A DNA stretch of 64,000 nt from Albimonas sp963977235 (GCF_963977235.1 NZ_CAXBOD010000019.1:4664-68663), one strand, 5' to 3'. Positions 1-8,339 are shown, counted from the first letter of the stretch. Program-made: numbers and translations. Notes: generated by a model not told the origin, from the letters alone.

Positions 1-1145
1 CCGGCAAGCGGGTGGGGATCATCGGAACCGGCGCCACCGGCATTCAGGTGATCGCCGAGATCGCCGACAAGGTCGGCTCGCTGACCGTCTTCCAGCGCCG
101 CCCGAACTGGAGCGCGCCGCTCAACAACGGCCCGATTTCGGCGCAGGAGATGGCCGACATCAAGACCCGCTACGACGAGATCTTCGCCACCTGCGCGGCC
201 TCTCCGGGCGGGTTCGAGCATGTGCCCGCGCGCACCGGCTTCTGGGAGGCGACCCCCGAGGAACGCCGCGCCCTGTGGGATCGCCTCTACGACCAGCCCG
301 GCTTCGGCATCTGGCTGTCGAACTACAAGGAGATCTTCTTCGACGAGAAGGCCAACGCCGAGTTCTCGGACTACATCGCAGAGCGGATCCGCGGCCGGGT
401 GAACGACCCCGCCACGGCCGAGAAGCTGATCCCCAGCGACCACGGTTTCGGCTGGGCGCGCGTGCCGCTCGAGACCCGGTATTTCGAGGCCTACAACCGC
501 GACAACGTCGAGCTGGTCGACATCTCGCAGACCCCCATCGAGCGGGTGACCGAGACCGGCATCCGCACCTCGGAGCGCGAGTTCGAGCTTGACCTGATCG
601 TCTACGCCACCGGCTTCGACGCCGTCACCGGAGCCTTCGACATGCTCGAGATCGAGGGCCGCGACGGCGTCAAGCTGAACGAGAAGTGGACCCCCGATCC
701 CAGCACCTGGCTGGGCATCATGAGCCACGGCTTCCCCAACCTGTTCACGCCCTCGGGGCCGCAGAGCAGTTCGGCCTCGGTGAACTACCCCCGCTCCATC
801 GAGATGTGCGTGAACTTCGTCTCCTCGCTGATGGAGCACGCGCTGGCCCGCGGCGCGAAGCGGATCGAGCCGACGCAGGCGGCCGAGGACGCCTGGGTGA
901 CCCATGTGCGCGAGATGTACGACATGCTGCTGCTGCGCAAGTCGCGCTCGTGGTTCACCGGCTACAACTCCAACATCGAGGGGCGCGAGATCGGCAAGGT
1001 CCGCCACATCGTCTACAACGGCGGCGCGCCGAAGTATCAGCGCACGCTCGAGCGCACCGCCGCCGAGGGGTTCCAGGGCCTGATCTTCGACGGCAAGGCG
1101 CCGGCCGAGGCGGACGCCGCCCCCGCGGTCCCCGCCCGGGCCTGA
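1..1145 (+). CDS. Flavin-containing (Baeyer-Villiger type) monooxygenase, 3' part
   Basis: The gene is cut by the left window edge. The visible ~380 residues open with GKRVGIIGTGATG, the second Rossmann fold (NADPH-binding GxGxxG) of class B flavoprotein monooxygenases. They end with the family's conserved tail: YATGFD, then WLGIMSHGFPNLF, GPQSS, and a late W-x-x-GYNSNI segment. Known enzymes of this family use FAD and NADPH to insert oxygen into cyclic or acyclic ketones. The diagnostic fingerprint between the two Rossmann folds lies outside the window, so the subgroup (cyclohexanone or phenylacetone-type) is not provable here. The tail is rich in Ala/Pro and lacks obvious domains. A GC hairpin follows the stop. 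Confidence 0.85.
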   Translation, partial: GKRVGIIGTGATGIQVIAEIADKVGSLTVFQRRPNWSAPLNNGPISAQEMADIKTRYDEIFATCAASPGGFEHVPARTGFWEATPEERRALWDRLYDQPGFGIWLSNYKEIFFDEKANAEFSDYIAERIRGRVNDPATAEKLIPSDHGFGWARVPLETRYFEAYNRDNVELVDISQTPIERVTETGIRTSEREFELDLIVYATGFDAVTGAFDMLEIEGRDGVKLNEKWTPDPSTWLGIMSHGFPNLFTPSGPQSSSASVNYPRSIEMCVNFVSSLMEHALARGAKRIEPTQAAEDAWVTHVREMYDMLLLRKSRSWFTGYNSNIEGREIGKVRHIVYNGGAPKYQRTLERTAAEGFQGLIFDGKAPAEADAAPAVPARA

Positions 1146-1159
1146 GCGCGGCTCAGGGA

Positions 1160-1183
1160 GGCTCCGGGGTCTTCCCCGGGGCC
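1160..1183 (+). terminator. Hairpin after the monooxygenase
   Basis: A 10-bp stem (GGCTCCGGGG with CCCCGGGGCC, one G-T wobble) and a TCTT loop start 14 bases after the stop codon. There is no U-tract, so factor-independent termination is only likely, not certain. It sits between this gene and the convergent quinone reductase. Confidence 0.5.
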
Positions 1184-1255
1184 GCCTTGGGCGCCGCCGC
1201 GATCCGCGATCCCTGAGCGCCGCCGCGGCCCGCGGCTTCGCGACCGGTCGCGCCC

Positions 1256-2242
1256 TCAGTCCAGCGTCGGATCCACCGCCAGCAGGGTCTTCGCCGAGCC
1301 CGCGCCGGTCAGCGCGAATTCCAGCGCCGCCGTCGCCTCCTCGAACGGGAACACCCGGCCGACGGGAGGGACCAGCCGGCCCTCGGCGACCCAGTCGAGC
1401 AGTTCGCCCAGCGCGCGCTCGGCCGCCTCGGGCTCGAAGACGGCCGAGAACTGGCGGTAGTCGACCCCGACCAGCGAGGCGCCCTTGAGCAACGGCAGAT
1501 TCACCGGCAGGGCCGGGATCTCGCCGCCGGCAAAGCCGATCACCAGGTGCCGCCCGCCCCAGCGCAGCGAGCGGAAGGCGGGTTGCATCAGCGGGCCGGC
1601 GACGGGGTCGAACACCACGTCGACGCCTTCGGGCGCCAGCGCCTTGAGCCGCTCGCGCCAGCCCTCGGGCTCGCGGTCGAGGCTGGCATGGGCGCCGGCG
1701 GCCTCGGCGGCGGCGCGCTTCTCGGGCGTGGAGGCGACGGCGATCACCCGCGCGCCCATCGCCCGGCCCACCTGCACCGCGGCCATGCCCGTGCCGCCGG
1801 CCGCGCCGATCACCAGCAGCGTCTCGCCCGCCGCAAGCCTTGCCCGGTCGCGCAGCCCATGCAGGGCCGTGAGGTAGTTGACCCGGAACCCCGCGGCCTG
1901 GGCGAGGCTCATCGTGGGGGGGATCGCGCGCACGTCGCGGGCCGTGGCCAGCGCGCCTTGCGCGAAGCCGCCCGACACCTTCGCCATCACCCGGTCGCCG
2001 GGGGAGACGTCCCAGGACCCCTCGCCCAGCGCCTCGACCACCCCTGCCACCTCGCCCCCCGGCACGTGCGGCAGCGGCGGCTTGACCTGGTAGCGGCCCA
2101 GCGAGACCAGCGCGTCGACATAGCCGACGCCGCAGTATCCCACCCGCAGGCGGAGCTCTCCCGCCCCCGGCTCGGGCGTGGGCAGCTCGACCTGACGATA
2201 GGCGTCGATGGACTCGAGGCTGGCGGCCTGGATCGCCTTCAT
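1256..2242 (-). CDS. Zinc-free medium-chain NADPH:quinone oxidoreductase
   Basis: A 328-residue protein of the medium-chain dehydrogenase/reductase superfamily. The GroES-like N-terminal half has YCGVGYVDALVSLGRY and PHVPGGEVAGVV. The nucleotide-binding half has VIGAAGGTGMAAVQVGRAMGA near residue 145 and the AAG-ELLDWVAEGRL / FPFEEATAALEF tail typical of QOR-like proteins. The structural and catalytic zinc cysteine clusters of alcohol dehydrogenases are absent. The start is the ATG preceded by GGGAGAGAACC; a longer open frame upstream is Arg-rich and unlikely to be translated. It faces the monooxygenase tail to tail, so a joint pathway is not implied. The family reduces quinones or alpha,beta-unsaturated carbonyls with NADPH. 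Confidence 0.85.
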   Translation of the reverse strand: MKAIQAASLESIDAYRQVELPTPEPGAGELRLRVGYCGVGYVDALVSLGRYQVKPPLPHVPGGEVAGVVEALGEGSWDVSPGDRVMAKVSGGFAQGALATARDVRAIPPTMSLAQAAGFRVNYLTALHGLRDRARLAAGETLLVIGAAGGTGMAAVQVGRAMGARVIAVASTPEKRAAAEAAGAHASLDREPEGWRERLKALAPEGVDVVFDPVAGPLMQPAFRSLRWGGRHLVIGFAGGEIPALPVNLPLLKGASLVGVDYRQFSAVFEPEAAERALGELLDWVAEGRLVPPVGRVFPFEEATAALEFALTGAGSAKTLLAVDPTLD

Positions 2243-2602
2243 GCGCGGTTCTCTCCCGGGGCGGCGGCGGTTGCGGCGTGCACGATGGCGGGCGTCGCGG
2301 GCCGAGGCAAGACTTGCCGGCCGGTCGGTCGACACGCCTCCCGATCCTCCCCGCCAGGGTTGATCGCCGCGACGTCATCCCGCTCCCGAAGACCGACCGC
2401 GCGCCGTGATTCGGGGGCGTCCACGCCGCCGGCCTGCCGCCCGACGCTGCGATGCGGACCTGTCCGGCGGTGGTCAGCTTCCGGCGGTCCTGCCCGCCCT
2501 GGGGGTCGCCGCGGAGCGCAGCATCGTGGCAACGGCAAACACCGAGCCGTCGCCGGCGAGCCTGTTGAAACGCCTCGCAGAACCGCGAGGGCGGCCGCTC
2601 CG
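2243..2602. other. Intergenic stretch, no gene seen
   Basis: GC-rich sequence between the start of the quinone reductase and the AT-rich promoter region of the acs remnant. Short open frames exist in several frames but show no family resemblance and no ribosome binding sites. Confidence 0.5.
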
Positions 2603-2671
2603 TTGACAAGGTTGACGTTTGCGTCAGCAAATTGTTGACACACCAAGCCGTTGTTAAAAATACGTAAATCG
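2603..2671 (+). promoter_or_regulatory. AT-rich promoter/operator region of the acs remnant
   Basis: This is the sharpest drop in GC in the left 10 kb. It holds two exact TTGACA hexamers (2603-2608 and 2635-2640, 32 bp apart). Between them lie two overlapping inverted repeats: TGACG-TTTG-CGTCA (2613-2626) and TTTGC-GTCA-GCAAA (2618-2631). A TAAAAATACG stretch follows at 2655-2664, but no good -10 hexamer sits at 17 bp. The TTTGC/GCAAA half-sites recall those described for ScfR/RamB-type short-chain acyl-CoA regulators, but the spacing differs, so that is only a hint. It is likely the surviving control region of the former acs transcription unit. Confidence 0.45.
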
Positions 2672-2770
2672 ACAAATCGGGCTTTTTCTGATAACACTTT
2701 TTTTACAAAGACGCCCGGCGCGGCGCCCCACCGCCCAGGATCAATCGCGTCGCAAGCGGAGGAAGCCCCC

Positions 2771-3433
2771 ATGACCGCCCCGCCCGGAACCGCCCTTGCC
2801 GATCCCCCCCGGCACGCGCCTCCCGCCGGGATCGCGGCCGCAGCCCGCGCCGACGCCGCGCGCGACGCCGAGCTTCACGCCCGCTCGGTCGCCGACCCCG
2901 AGGGATTGTGGGCCGAGCAGGGCCGGCGGCTCGAATGGATGCGCCCCCGCACGCGGTCCGAGGACACCTCGTTCGCGCCCGACGGCGTCTCGATCCGCGG
3001 GTTCGAGGACGGCGCCCTGAACGGGGCGGCCGACTGCATCGACCGGCGCCTCGCGACCCGCGCCTGGCAGACCGCAACCATCTTCGAGCCGGACGCCCCC
3101 GAGGAGCCCGTCCGGCACATCAGCGGCGCCGAGCCCGGCCCGGCCACCCTGCCCGACTTCGGGATGCAGCCCGCAGTGCTCGACGCCCCGAGACGAGAGC
3201 TCGAGGAACCGGCCGAGGGCGTGCTGGCGATCAAGGGCAGCCGGCCCGGTCAGATGCGCGCCATCTGGCTGGATCACGAGCCCTTCGCGCAGACCTGTTT
3301 CGGGATGTTCGCCGGCGACGATGCCTCGGCCGATGCCTGCCGACGGGACGCGGACCGGACGGACGCGCCGGGCGAGACCTCGAGGCTGGCCGACCCGGCC
3401 ATGGTCGACGTCCCGGAGACGGCGCTCGCCTGA
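2771..3433 (+). pseudogene. acs: Acetyl-CoA synthetase remnant with in-frame central deletion
   Basis: A 220-codon open frame with a strong GGAGGAAG site before its ATG. Residues ~35-125 match the N-terminus of acetyl-CoA synthetase: SVADPEGLWAEQGRRLEWM, then TSFAPDGVSIRGFEDGALN, CIDRRLATR and EPVRHI. Without a stop, the frame jumps to the region that lies some 300 residues later in intact Acs: LPDFGMQPAVLD, EGVLAIKGSRPGQMR and DHEPFAQTCFGMFAGD. A degenerate tail follows (RRDAD...). The P-loop, the adenylate-binding core and the C-terminal catalytic lysine domain are missing, so it cannot be a working ligase. The neighbours are the symporter and regulatory genes normally linked to acs, which supports the identification. 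Confidence 0.8.
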
Positions 3434-3448
3434 GCGCGGCCTTTCGAG

Positions 3449-3476
3449 GCCGGCGCCGCAGGGAGGCGGCGCCGGC
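3449..3476 (+). other. Intercistronic hairpin
   Basis: A perfect 11-bp stem, GCCGGCGCCGC and its complement around an AGGGAG loop, lies between the acs remnant and the DUF4212 gene. Without a U-tract it may act as an RNA-stability or partial attenuation element. Confidence 0.45.
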
Positions 3477-3511
3477 GCCCTCACCCCACTGACACGCCAA
3501 GGGAGGACCCC

Positions 3512-3772
3512 ATGTCCGAAGAAAAATCGAGCACCGCCTACTGGTCTGCCAACCTCAGGCTGATCGTGGGAAGCCTCGTGGTCTGGGCCCTGGTCTCGTT
3601 CGGGTTCGGGATCCTGCTGCGTCCGCTGCTGTCGGGGATCGCGGTCGGGGGATCGGACCTGGGCTTCTGGTTCGCGCAGCAGGGGGCGATCCTGGTCTTC
3701 CTCGCGCTGATCTTCTTCTACGCCTGGCGGATGAACAAGCTCGACCGCGACCATGGCGTGGACGAGCAGTGA
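3512..3772 (+). CDS. DUF4212 small membrane subunit of sodium/solute symporter
   Basis: An 86-residue protein with two transmembrane helices (about residues 15-35 and 50-70), the YWSANLRL start and the YAWRMNKLD end that mark the DUF4212 family. These small proteins are almost always encoded directly before an SSS-family symporter and are taken to be its small subunit, as YjcH is for ActP. The start has a good AAGGGAGG site. The stop lies 12 bases before the symporter start, so the two genes are co-transcribed. Confidence 0.9.
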   Translation: MSEEKSSTAYWSANLRLIVGSLVVWALVSFGFGILLRPLLSGIAVGGSDLGFWFAQQGAILVFLALIFFYAWRMNKLDRDHGVDEQ

Positions 3773-3784
3773 GGGGCTGAGAGC

Positions 3785-5572
3785 ATGGACCAGTTCACCC
3801 TGAACCTGCTGTTCGTGGGCGCGTCCTTCGCGCTCTACATCGGCATCGCCGTCTGGGCCCGCGCGGGCTCGACCTCCGAATTCTACGCCGCCGGGCGCGG
3901 CGTGCACCCCGTGACCAACGGCATGGCGACGGCGGCCGACTGGATGTCGGCGGCCTCCTTCATCTCGATGGCCGGCCTGATCGCCTTCGTGGGCTACGAC
4001 AACTCGACCTACCTGATGGGCTGGACGGGGGGCTATGTGCTGCTTGCCCTCCTGCTCGCGCCCTACCTGCGCAAGTTCGGAAAATACACGGTCTCCGAGT
4101 TCATCGGCGACCGGTTCTATTCCTCGACCGCGCGGCTGGTGGCGGTGATCTGCCTCGTCGTCGCCTCCACCACCTATGTCATCGGACAGATGACCGGGGT
4201 GGGGGTCGCCTTCGGGCGGTTCCTCGAGGTGGACAACACCACCGGCCTGCTGATCGGCGCGGTGATCGTGTTCGCCTACGCCGTGTTCGGCGGCATGAAG
4301 GGCGTCACCTACACCCAGGTCGCCCAGTACGTGGTGCTGATCCTGGCCTACACGATCCCGGCGATCTTCATCTCGCTGCAGCTGACCGGCAACCCGATCC
4401 CGGGGCTGGGCCTGTTCGGGGACCACGTCGCCTCGGGCGAGCCGCTGCTGGCGCGTCTCGACCAGATGGTCACCGAGCTCGGGTTCGCCGAATACACCAC
4501 CCACCATGGCGACACCTTCAACATGGTGCTGTTCACCCTGTCGCTGATGATCGGCACGGCGGGCCTGCCCCACGTGATCATGCGTTTCTTCACCGTGCCC
4601 CGCGTCTCGGACGCCCGCTGGTCGGCGGGCTGGGCGCTGGTGTTCATCGCGCTGCTCTACACCACCGCCCCCGCGGTCGGCGCCATGGCCCGGCTGAACA
4701 TCACCGAGCAGTTCTGGCCCGAGGGCGTCGCCGGCGAGGCGGTGTCGGTCGAGACCATCGAGACCTCGCCCGCCTACGACTGGATGGAGACCTGGCGTCA
4801 GACCGGCCTGCTGGGCTGGGAGGACCGCAACGGCGACGGCCGCATCCAGTACTACAACGACGCCTCCCCCGACATGCAGGCGGTGGCGGCCGAGCGCGGC
4901 TGGCAGGGCAACGAGCTGACCAACTTCAACCAGGACATCCTGGTGCTCGCCAACCCCGAGATCGCCAACCTGCCCGGCTGGGTCATCGGCCTGGTCGCCG
5001 CGGGGGGGCTGGCCGCGGCGCTGTCGACGGCCGCGGGCCTGCTGCTGGCGATCAGCTCGGCGGTCAGTCACGACCTGATCAAGGGCTCGCTCAACCCCGG
5101 CATTTCCGAGAAGGGGGAGCTGCTGTCCGCGCGCATCGCCATGGCCGTCGCGATCGCGGTGGCGACCTACCTGGGGCTGAACCCGCCGGGTTTCGCCGCG
5201 CAGACCGTGGCGCTCGCCTTCGGGCTTGCGGCGGCCTCGATCTTCCCGGCGCTGATGATGGGAATCTTCTCCAAGAAGATCAACAATCACGGCGCGGTGG
5301 CCGGGATGCTGGCGGGCCTCGTGGTGACGCTGGTCTACATCTTCCTGCACAAGGGCTGGTTCTTCATCCCCGAGACCAACAGCTTCACCGACGCCGATCC
5401 GCTGCTGGGCACGATCAAGTCGACCTCGTTCGGCGCGGTGGGGGCGGTGGTCAACTTCGCGGTCGCCTATGCGGTGGCCGGCATGACCCGCGAGCCCCCC
5501 CAGGAGATCCAGGAGCTGGTCGAGAGCGTGCGCGTCCCCCGCGGCGCCGCGATCGCCCAGGCCGGCCACTGA
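3785..5572 (+). CDS. Sodium:solute symporter (SSS family, ActP-like large subunit)
   Basis: A 595-residue integral membrane protein with about 13 hydrophobic helices. The N-terminal segment EFYAAGRGVHPVTNGMATAADWMSAASF is the SSS signature, and MRFFTVP and the AALSTAAGLLLAISSA helix are also typical. It belongs to the branch paired with DUF4212 subunits, which carries an extra loop of about 80 residues after helix 8. In that loop DRNGDGRIQYYN (about 347-358) reads as an EF-hand-like calcium loop. The likely substrates are acetate or other short monocarboxylates, taken up with Na+. That is inferred from the acs-type neighbourhood, because transport specificity cannot be read from sequence. Confidence 0.88.
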   Translation: MDQFTLNLLFVGASFALYIGIAVWARAGSTSEFYAAGRGVHPVTNGMATAADWMSAASFISMAGLIAFVGYDNSTYLMGWTGGYVLLALLLAPYLRKFGKYTVSEFIGDRFYSSTARLVAVICLVVASTTYVIGQMTGVGVAFGRFLEVDNTTGLLIGAVIVFAYAVFGGMKGVTYTQVAQYVVLILAYTIPAIFISLQLTGNPIPGLGLFGDHVASGEPLLARLDQMVTELGFAEYTTHHGDTFNMVLFTLSLMIGTAGLPHVIMRFFTVPRVSDARWSAGWALVFIALLYTTAPAVGAMARLNITEQFWPEGVAGEAVSVETIETSPAYDWMETWRQTGLLGWEDRNGDGRIQYYNDASPDMQAVAAERGWQGNELTNFNQDILVLANPEIANLPGWVIGLVAAGGLAAALSTAAGLLLAISSAVSHDLIKGSLNPGISEKGELLSARIAMAVAIAVATYLGLNPPGFAAQTVALAFGLAAASIFPALMMGIFSKKINNHGAVAGMLAGLVVTLVYIFLHKGWFFIPETNSFTDADPLLGTIKSTSFGAVGAVVNFAVAYAVAGMTREPPQEIQELVESVRVPRGAAIAQAGH

Positions 5573-5588
5573 GCCGACCCCGACCCCT

Positions 5589-5617
5589 TCCGGGGGCGCG
5601 CCCCGCGCGCCCCCGGA
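5589..5617 (+). terminator. Hairpin after the symporter
   Basis: A perfect 12-bp stem TCCGGGGGCGCG / CGCGCCCCCGGA with a CCCCG loop, 16 bases after the symporter stop. There is no U-run. It may end most transcripts or lower expression of the downstream regulatory gene relative to the transporter. Confidence 0.55.
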
Positions 5618-5684
5618 GCCCCCCGAATATCCTCCGCGTCCCGCCCTCCCAGGGTCCCCGGACGCCCGCAGCGGCGAGGCCGTG

Positions 5685-7538
5685 ATGAGCGAAGCCCCCA
5701 CCTCCGGAGCCTCGAGGCCGCCAGACCGGCTCGTCGACCGGCTGGCCCGCTTCGCCCCCTTCGACCGCCTGCCCCCCGACCGCCATGCCGAGCTCGACCG
5801 CGAGCTGACCCGCCTCGCGGCCGCCCCCGGCGACACGATCTTCGCGCAGGGCGAGCTCCTCCGCGGTCTCTACGTGATCCTCTCGGGCGTGATCGAGGTG
5901 CGCGCCGCCCAAGGCGAGGTCGTCTCCCGCCGCGGCGAAGGCGAGGCGATGGGCGAGCGCGGCCTGCAGCGCGACGGCCGCGCCATGCTGGGCGCGCAGG
6001 CGCAGACGGCGGCCGAGCTGCTGCTGATCCCCGCCCCCCTGTTCCTCCGCCTGCTGGCGCAAGAGCCCGAGCTCGCCCGCTGGTTCGGCCGCGCCGTCCC
6101 CGCCGAGCCAGAGCGGGACGGACCCTGCGCCGCCGGCCTGACCGCGCTCGAGGTCGCCGACCTGATGGCGCGCCGCCCGTTGCGCGCGTCGCCCCAGACA
6201 TCCGTGAGGGAGATCGCGCAGCTGATGCGCGCGGCCTCGGTCAGCTCGGTCCTGATCACCGAGGCGGAGCGGCTGGTCGGCATCGTCACCGTCCACGACC
6301 TGACCGGCAAGGTGCTGGCCGAGGGTCTGTCGGGCGACCTGCCCGTCGCGCAGGCGATGACCCCCGACCCCCTGACCATCGGCCCCGAGGCGACCGGCCT
6401 CGACGCGATGGTCGCCATGGCGGGTCGGCGGATCAACCACCTGCCCGTCGTCGACCGGGACGGGCGGCTGGCGGGGATGATCGCGCGCACCGACCTGTTC
6501 TGCCGCGAGGCCGCCGCGGCCAGCCACATGGCCGGCGAGCTCGTCGCCGCCCCCGACGCCGAGACCATGGTCGAGGTGTTCGCCCGGCTGCCCGAACTGC
6601 TGGGCGCGCTGGTCGCCGCGGGCGCGAGGCCCGCCGCGATCTGCCGGCGGATCAGCGACCTCGCCGACGCCGCCACCCGCCGCCTGCTGCAACTGGCCGA
6701 GGCGCGGCTGGGCCCGCCGCCGGTCCCCTACCTGTGGGCCGCCTGCGGCAGCCAGGGCCGGCGCGAGCAGACCGGCGTCTCCGACCAGGACAACTGCCTG
6801 ATCCTCGACGACCGGGCGCGCCCCGAGCATGACGCCTATTTCCGAGATCTCGCGCGGTTTGTCTGCGACGGACTGAACCGGGCGGGGTTCGTCTTCTGCC
6901 CGGGCGACATGATGGCGACGAATCCTCGCTGGCGGCAGCCGCGCGCCCGCTGGCTGGGCTGGTTCGCGGACTGGATCGCCGAGCCCGACGACAGGGCCCA
7001 AATGCTCGCCTCGGTGATGTTCGACCTGCGGCCGATCGCGGGCGAGATGGCGCTGTTCGACGACCTGCATGCGCGAACGCTCGCGATGGCGCGGGGCAAT
7101 TCGATCTTCCTGCGCCACATGGTCGGCAACGCGCTCCGGCACGCGCCGCCGCTGAGCCTGTTTCGGGGGCTGTCCACGATCCGCTCGGGCGCGCATCGCA
7201 ATACGCTCGACCTCAAGATGGCCGGCGTGGTCCCGGTGGTCGACCTCGCCCGCATCTACGCGCTGCGCGGCGGGATCGAGCCCGCCAACACGCGCGAGAG
7301 GATCCTCGCCGCCCGGGACCTGGGCGTGATCTCGCGGGCCGGCGGCCACGACCTGCTGGACGCCTACGACCTGATCGCGCAGACCCGGCTTCGTCATCAG
7401 GCCGCGCAGATCGGCCGCGGGGAAGCGCCCGACAACCACCTCGCGCCCGAGGGGTTCTCGGACCTCGAGCGCAATCACCTTCGCGACGCGTTCCTGGTGG
7501 TCAAGACGATGCAGTCCGCGCTCGGCCAGGGCGCCTGA
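5685..7538 (+). CDS. cNMP-binding, CBS and DUF294 nucleotidyltransferase-like protein
   Basis: A 617-residue cytosolic signalling protein. Residues ~20-130 form a cyclic-nucleotide-binding-like fold (GDTIFAQGE, GLYVILSGVIEV). Two CBS motifs follow (about 155-275: ASVSSVLIT...GIVTVHDL and INHLPVVDRDGRLAGMIARTDL). Then comes the putative nucleotidyltransferase domain with GSQGRREQT and the D-x-D pair in SDQDN (about 365-380), and a DUF294 C-terminal helical domain ending in FSDLERNHLRDAFLVVK. Proteins of this layout are routinely coupled to acs/actP-type loci and probably sense nucleotide or energy state. The nucleotide transferred, if any, is unknown. ATG at 5685 is preferred over the GTG one codon upstream. 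Confidence 0.88.
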   Translation: MSEAPTSGASRPPDRLVDRLARFAPFDRLPPDRHAELDRELTRLAAAPGDTIFAQGELLRGLYVILSGVIEVRAAQGEVVSRRGEGEAMGERGLQRDGRAMLGAQAQTAAELLLIPAPLFLRLLAQEPELARWFGRAVPAEPERDGPCAAGLTALEVADLMARRPLRASPQTSVREIAQLMRAASVSSVLITEAERLVGIVTVHDLTGKVLAEGLSGDLPVAQAMTPDPLTIGPEATGLDAMVAMAGRRINHLPVVDRDGRLAGMIARTDLFCREAAAASHMAGELVAAPDAETMVEVFARLPELLGALVAAGARPAAICRRISDLADAATRRLLQLAEARLGPPPVPYLWAACGSQGRREQTGVSDQDNCLILDDRARPEHDAYFRDLARFVCDGLNRAGFVFCPGDMMATNPRWRQPRARWLGWFADWIAEPDDRAQMLASVMFDLRPIAGEMALFDDLHARTLAMARGNSIFLRHMVGNALRHAPPLSLFRGLSTIRSGAHRNTLDLKMAGVVPVVDLARIYALRGGIEPANTRERILAARDLGVISRAGGHDLLDAYDLIAQTRLRHQAAQIGRGEAPDNHLAPEGFSDLERNHLRDAFLVVKTMQSALGQGA

Positions 7539-7590
7539 GGGCGGGCGGGCCAGGTTGGACGGGCGAGGGTGGGCAAGGGAGGCCGCGCCG

Positions 7591-8160
7591 ATGTTTCTGG
7601 AGCTGATCGCGACGATCGTGGCGGGGGTCGGGGCCGCGGGCCTCGTGCTGCTGGTCAACCGCCTCGCGGGCGGGCGCCTGCCCCGCTGGGGGGCGCCGGT
7701 GGCGGCCGGCGCGGCGATGCTCGCCGCCACCATCTGGTCGGAATACGACTGGGAGAGCCGCACCCGCGCGGGCCTCCCCCCGGGCCTGCACGTGGTCGAG
7801 ACGGTCGAGGAGACCGCCCTGCATCGCCCCTGGACCTACCTGGCGCCGCTGACCACGCGCCTCGCGGCGCTGGACGTGGCGGGGCTGCAGTCCAAGCCCG
7901 GGGCCGAGGGAGTGAAGCTCGCCGAGGTCTGGTTCTTCGGCCGCTGGCGCCCGGTCCGCCGGGCGCCGCTGCTGATCCGCTGCGCCCCCGCCGCCCAGGC
8001 GCCGGTCACCGACGCGGCGCTGGCCGACGTCTCGGCCGCCGCCTGGCGCGCCGTGCCCGCCGACGATCCCCTGGTCGCCGCCGCCTGCGCGCCCGGGGCG
8101 CCCGGCGCCTCGGGCGCCCTGCCCGGCCGAGCCGCGCCCCTCAGCGCCTCGGATGCCTGA
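7591..8160 (+). CDS. Conserved membrane-anchored protein of the acetate locus, function unknown
   Basis: A 189-residue protein with an N-terminal transmembrane helix (FLELIATIVAGVGAAGLVLLV) and a second weaker helix, followed by an exported-looking domain with HVVETVEETALHRPWTYLAPLTTRL. The chosen ATG has AGGGAGG seven bases upstream; an earlier in-frame start is not preceded by such a site. I do not recognise a named domain. It ends in an Ala/Pro-rich tail and overlaps the response regulator remnant by 8 bases, so it was once part of the same transcription unit. Confidence 0.65.
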   Translation: MFLELIATIVAGVGAAGLVLLVNRLAGGRLPRWGAPVAAGAAMLAATIWSEYDWESRTRAGLPPGLHVVETVEETALHRPWTYLAPLTTRLAALDVAGLQSKPGAEGVKLAEVWFFGRWRPVRRAPLLIRCAPAAQAPVTDAALADVSAAAWRAVPADDPLVAAACAPGAPGASGALPGRAAPLSASDA

Positions 8161-8335
8161 CCATTCGGTGCTGGCGGTCGAGGACGAAGACGCTATCGCC
8201 CTCGCGCTGCAGGGTCCGATCGGGCGCGAAGGGTTCGGCCTGACCCGCCTGGCCACCGGCGCCGAGGCGCTCCCGCGCATGCCCTTCGACACGCGCGAGC
8301 GGACCGCCGCCCTCCGCGCCCTGCCGGCGGACTGA
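8153..8335 (+). pseudogene. Response regulator receiver remnant with in-frame central deletion
   Basis: A 60-codon frame. It begins like a complete CheY-type receiver: HSVLAVEDEDAIALAL with the acidic pocket, then GREGFGLTRLATGAEAL. It then passes without a stop into PFDTRERTAALRAL, which resembles the last helix after the conserved K-P of a receiver. About 60 residues are missing, including the phosphoacceptor aspartate and the conserved threonine and lysine. It cannot be phosphorylated in the normal way. This is the second gene in this locus with both ends kept and the centre gone in frame. The match of the C-terminal piece rests on a short segment and is less certain than the N-terminal one. 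Confidence 0.6.
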
Positions 8336-8339
8336 GGCG

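Noticed and set aside
2741..5836. 1,031-codon open frame on the minus strand opposite the symporter
   Set aside because: It is the mirror of well-supported genes on the plus strand, rich in Arg, Gly, His and Gln as expected for antisense frames at 70% GC, and matches no family.
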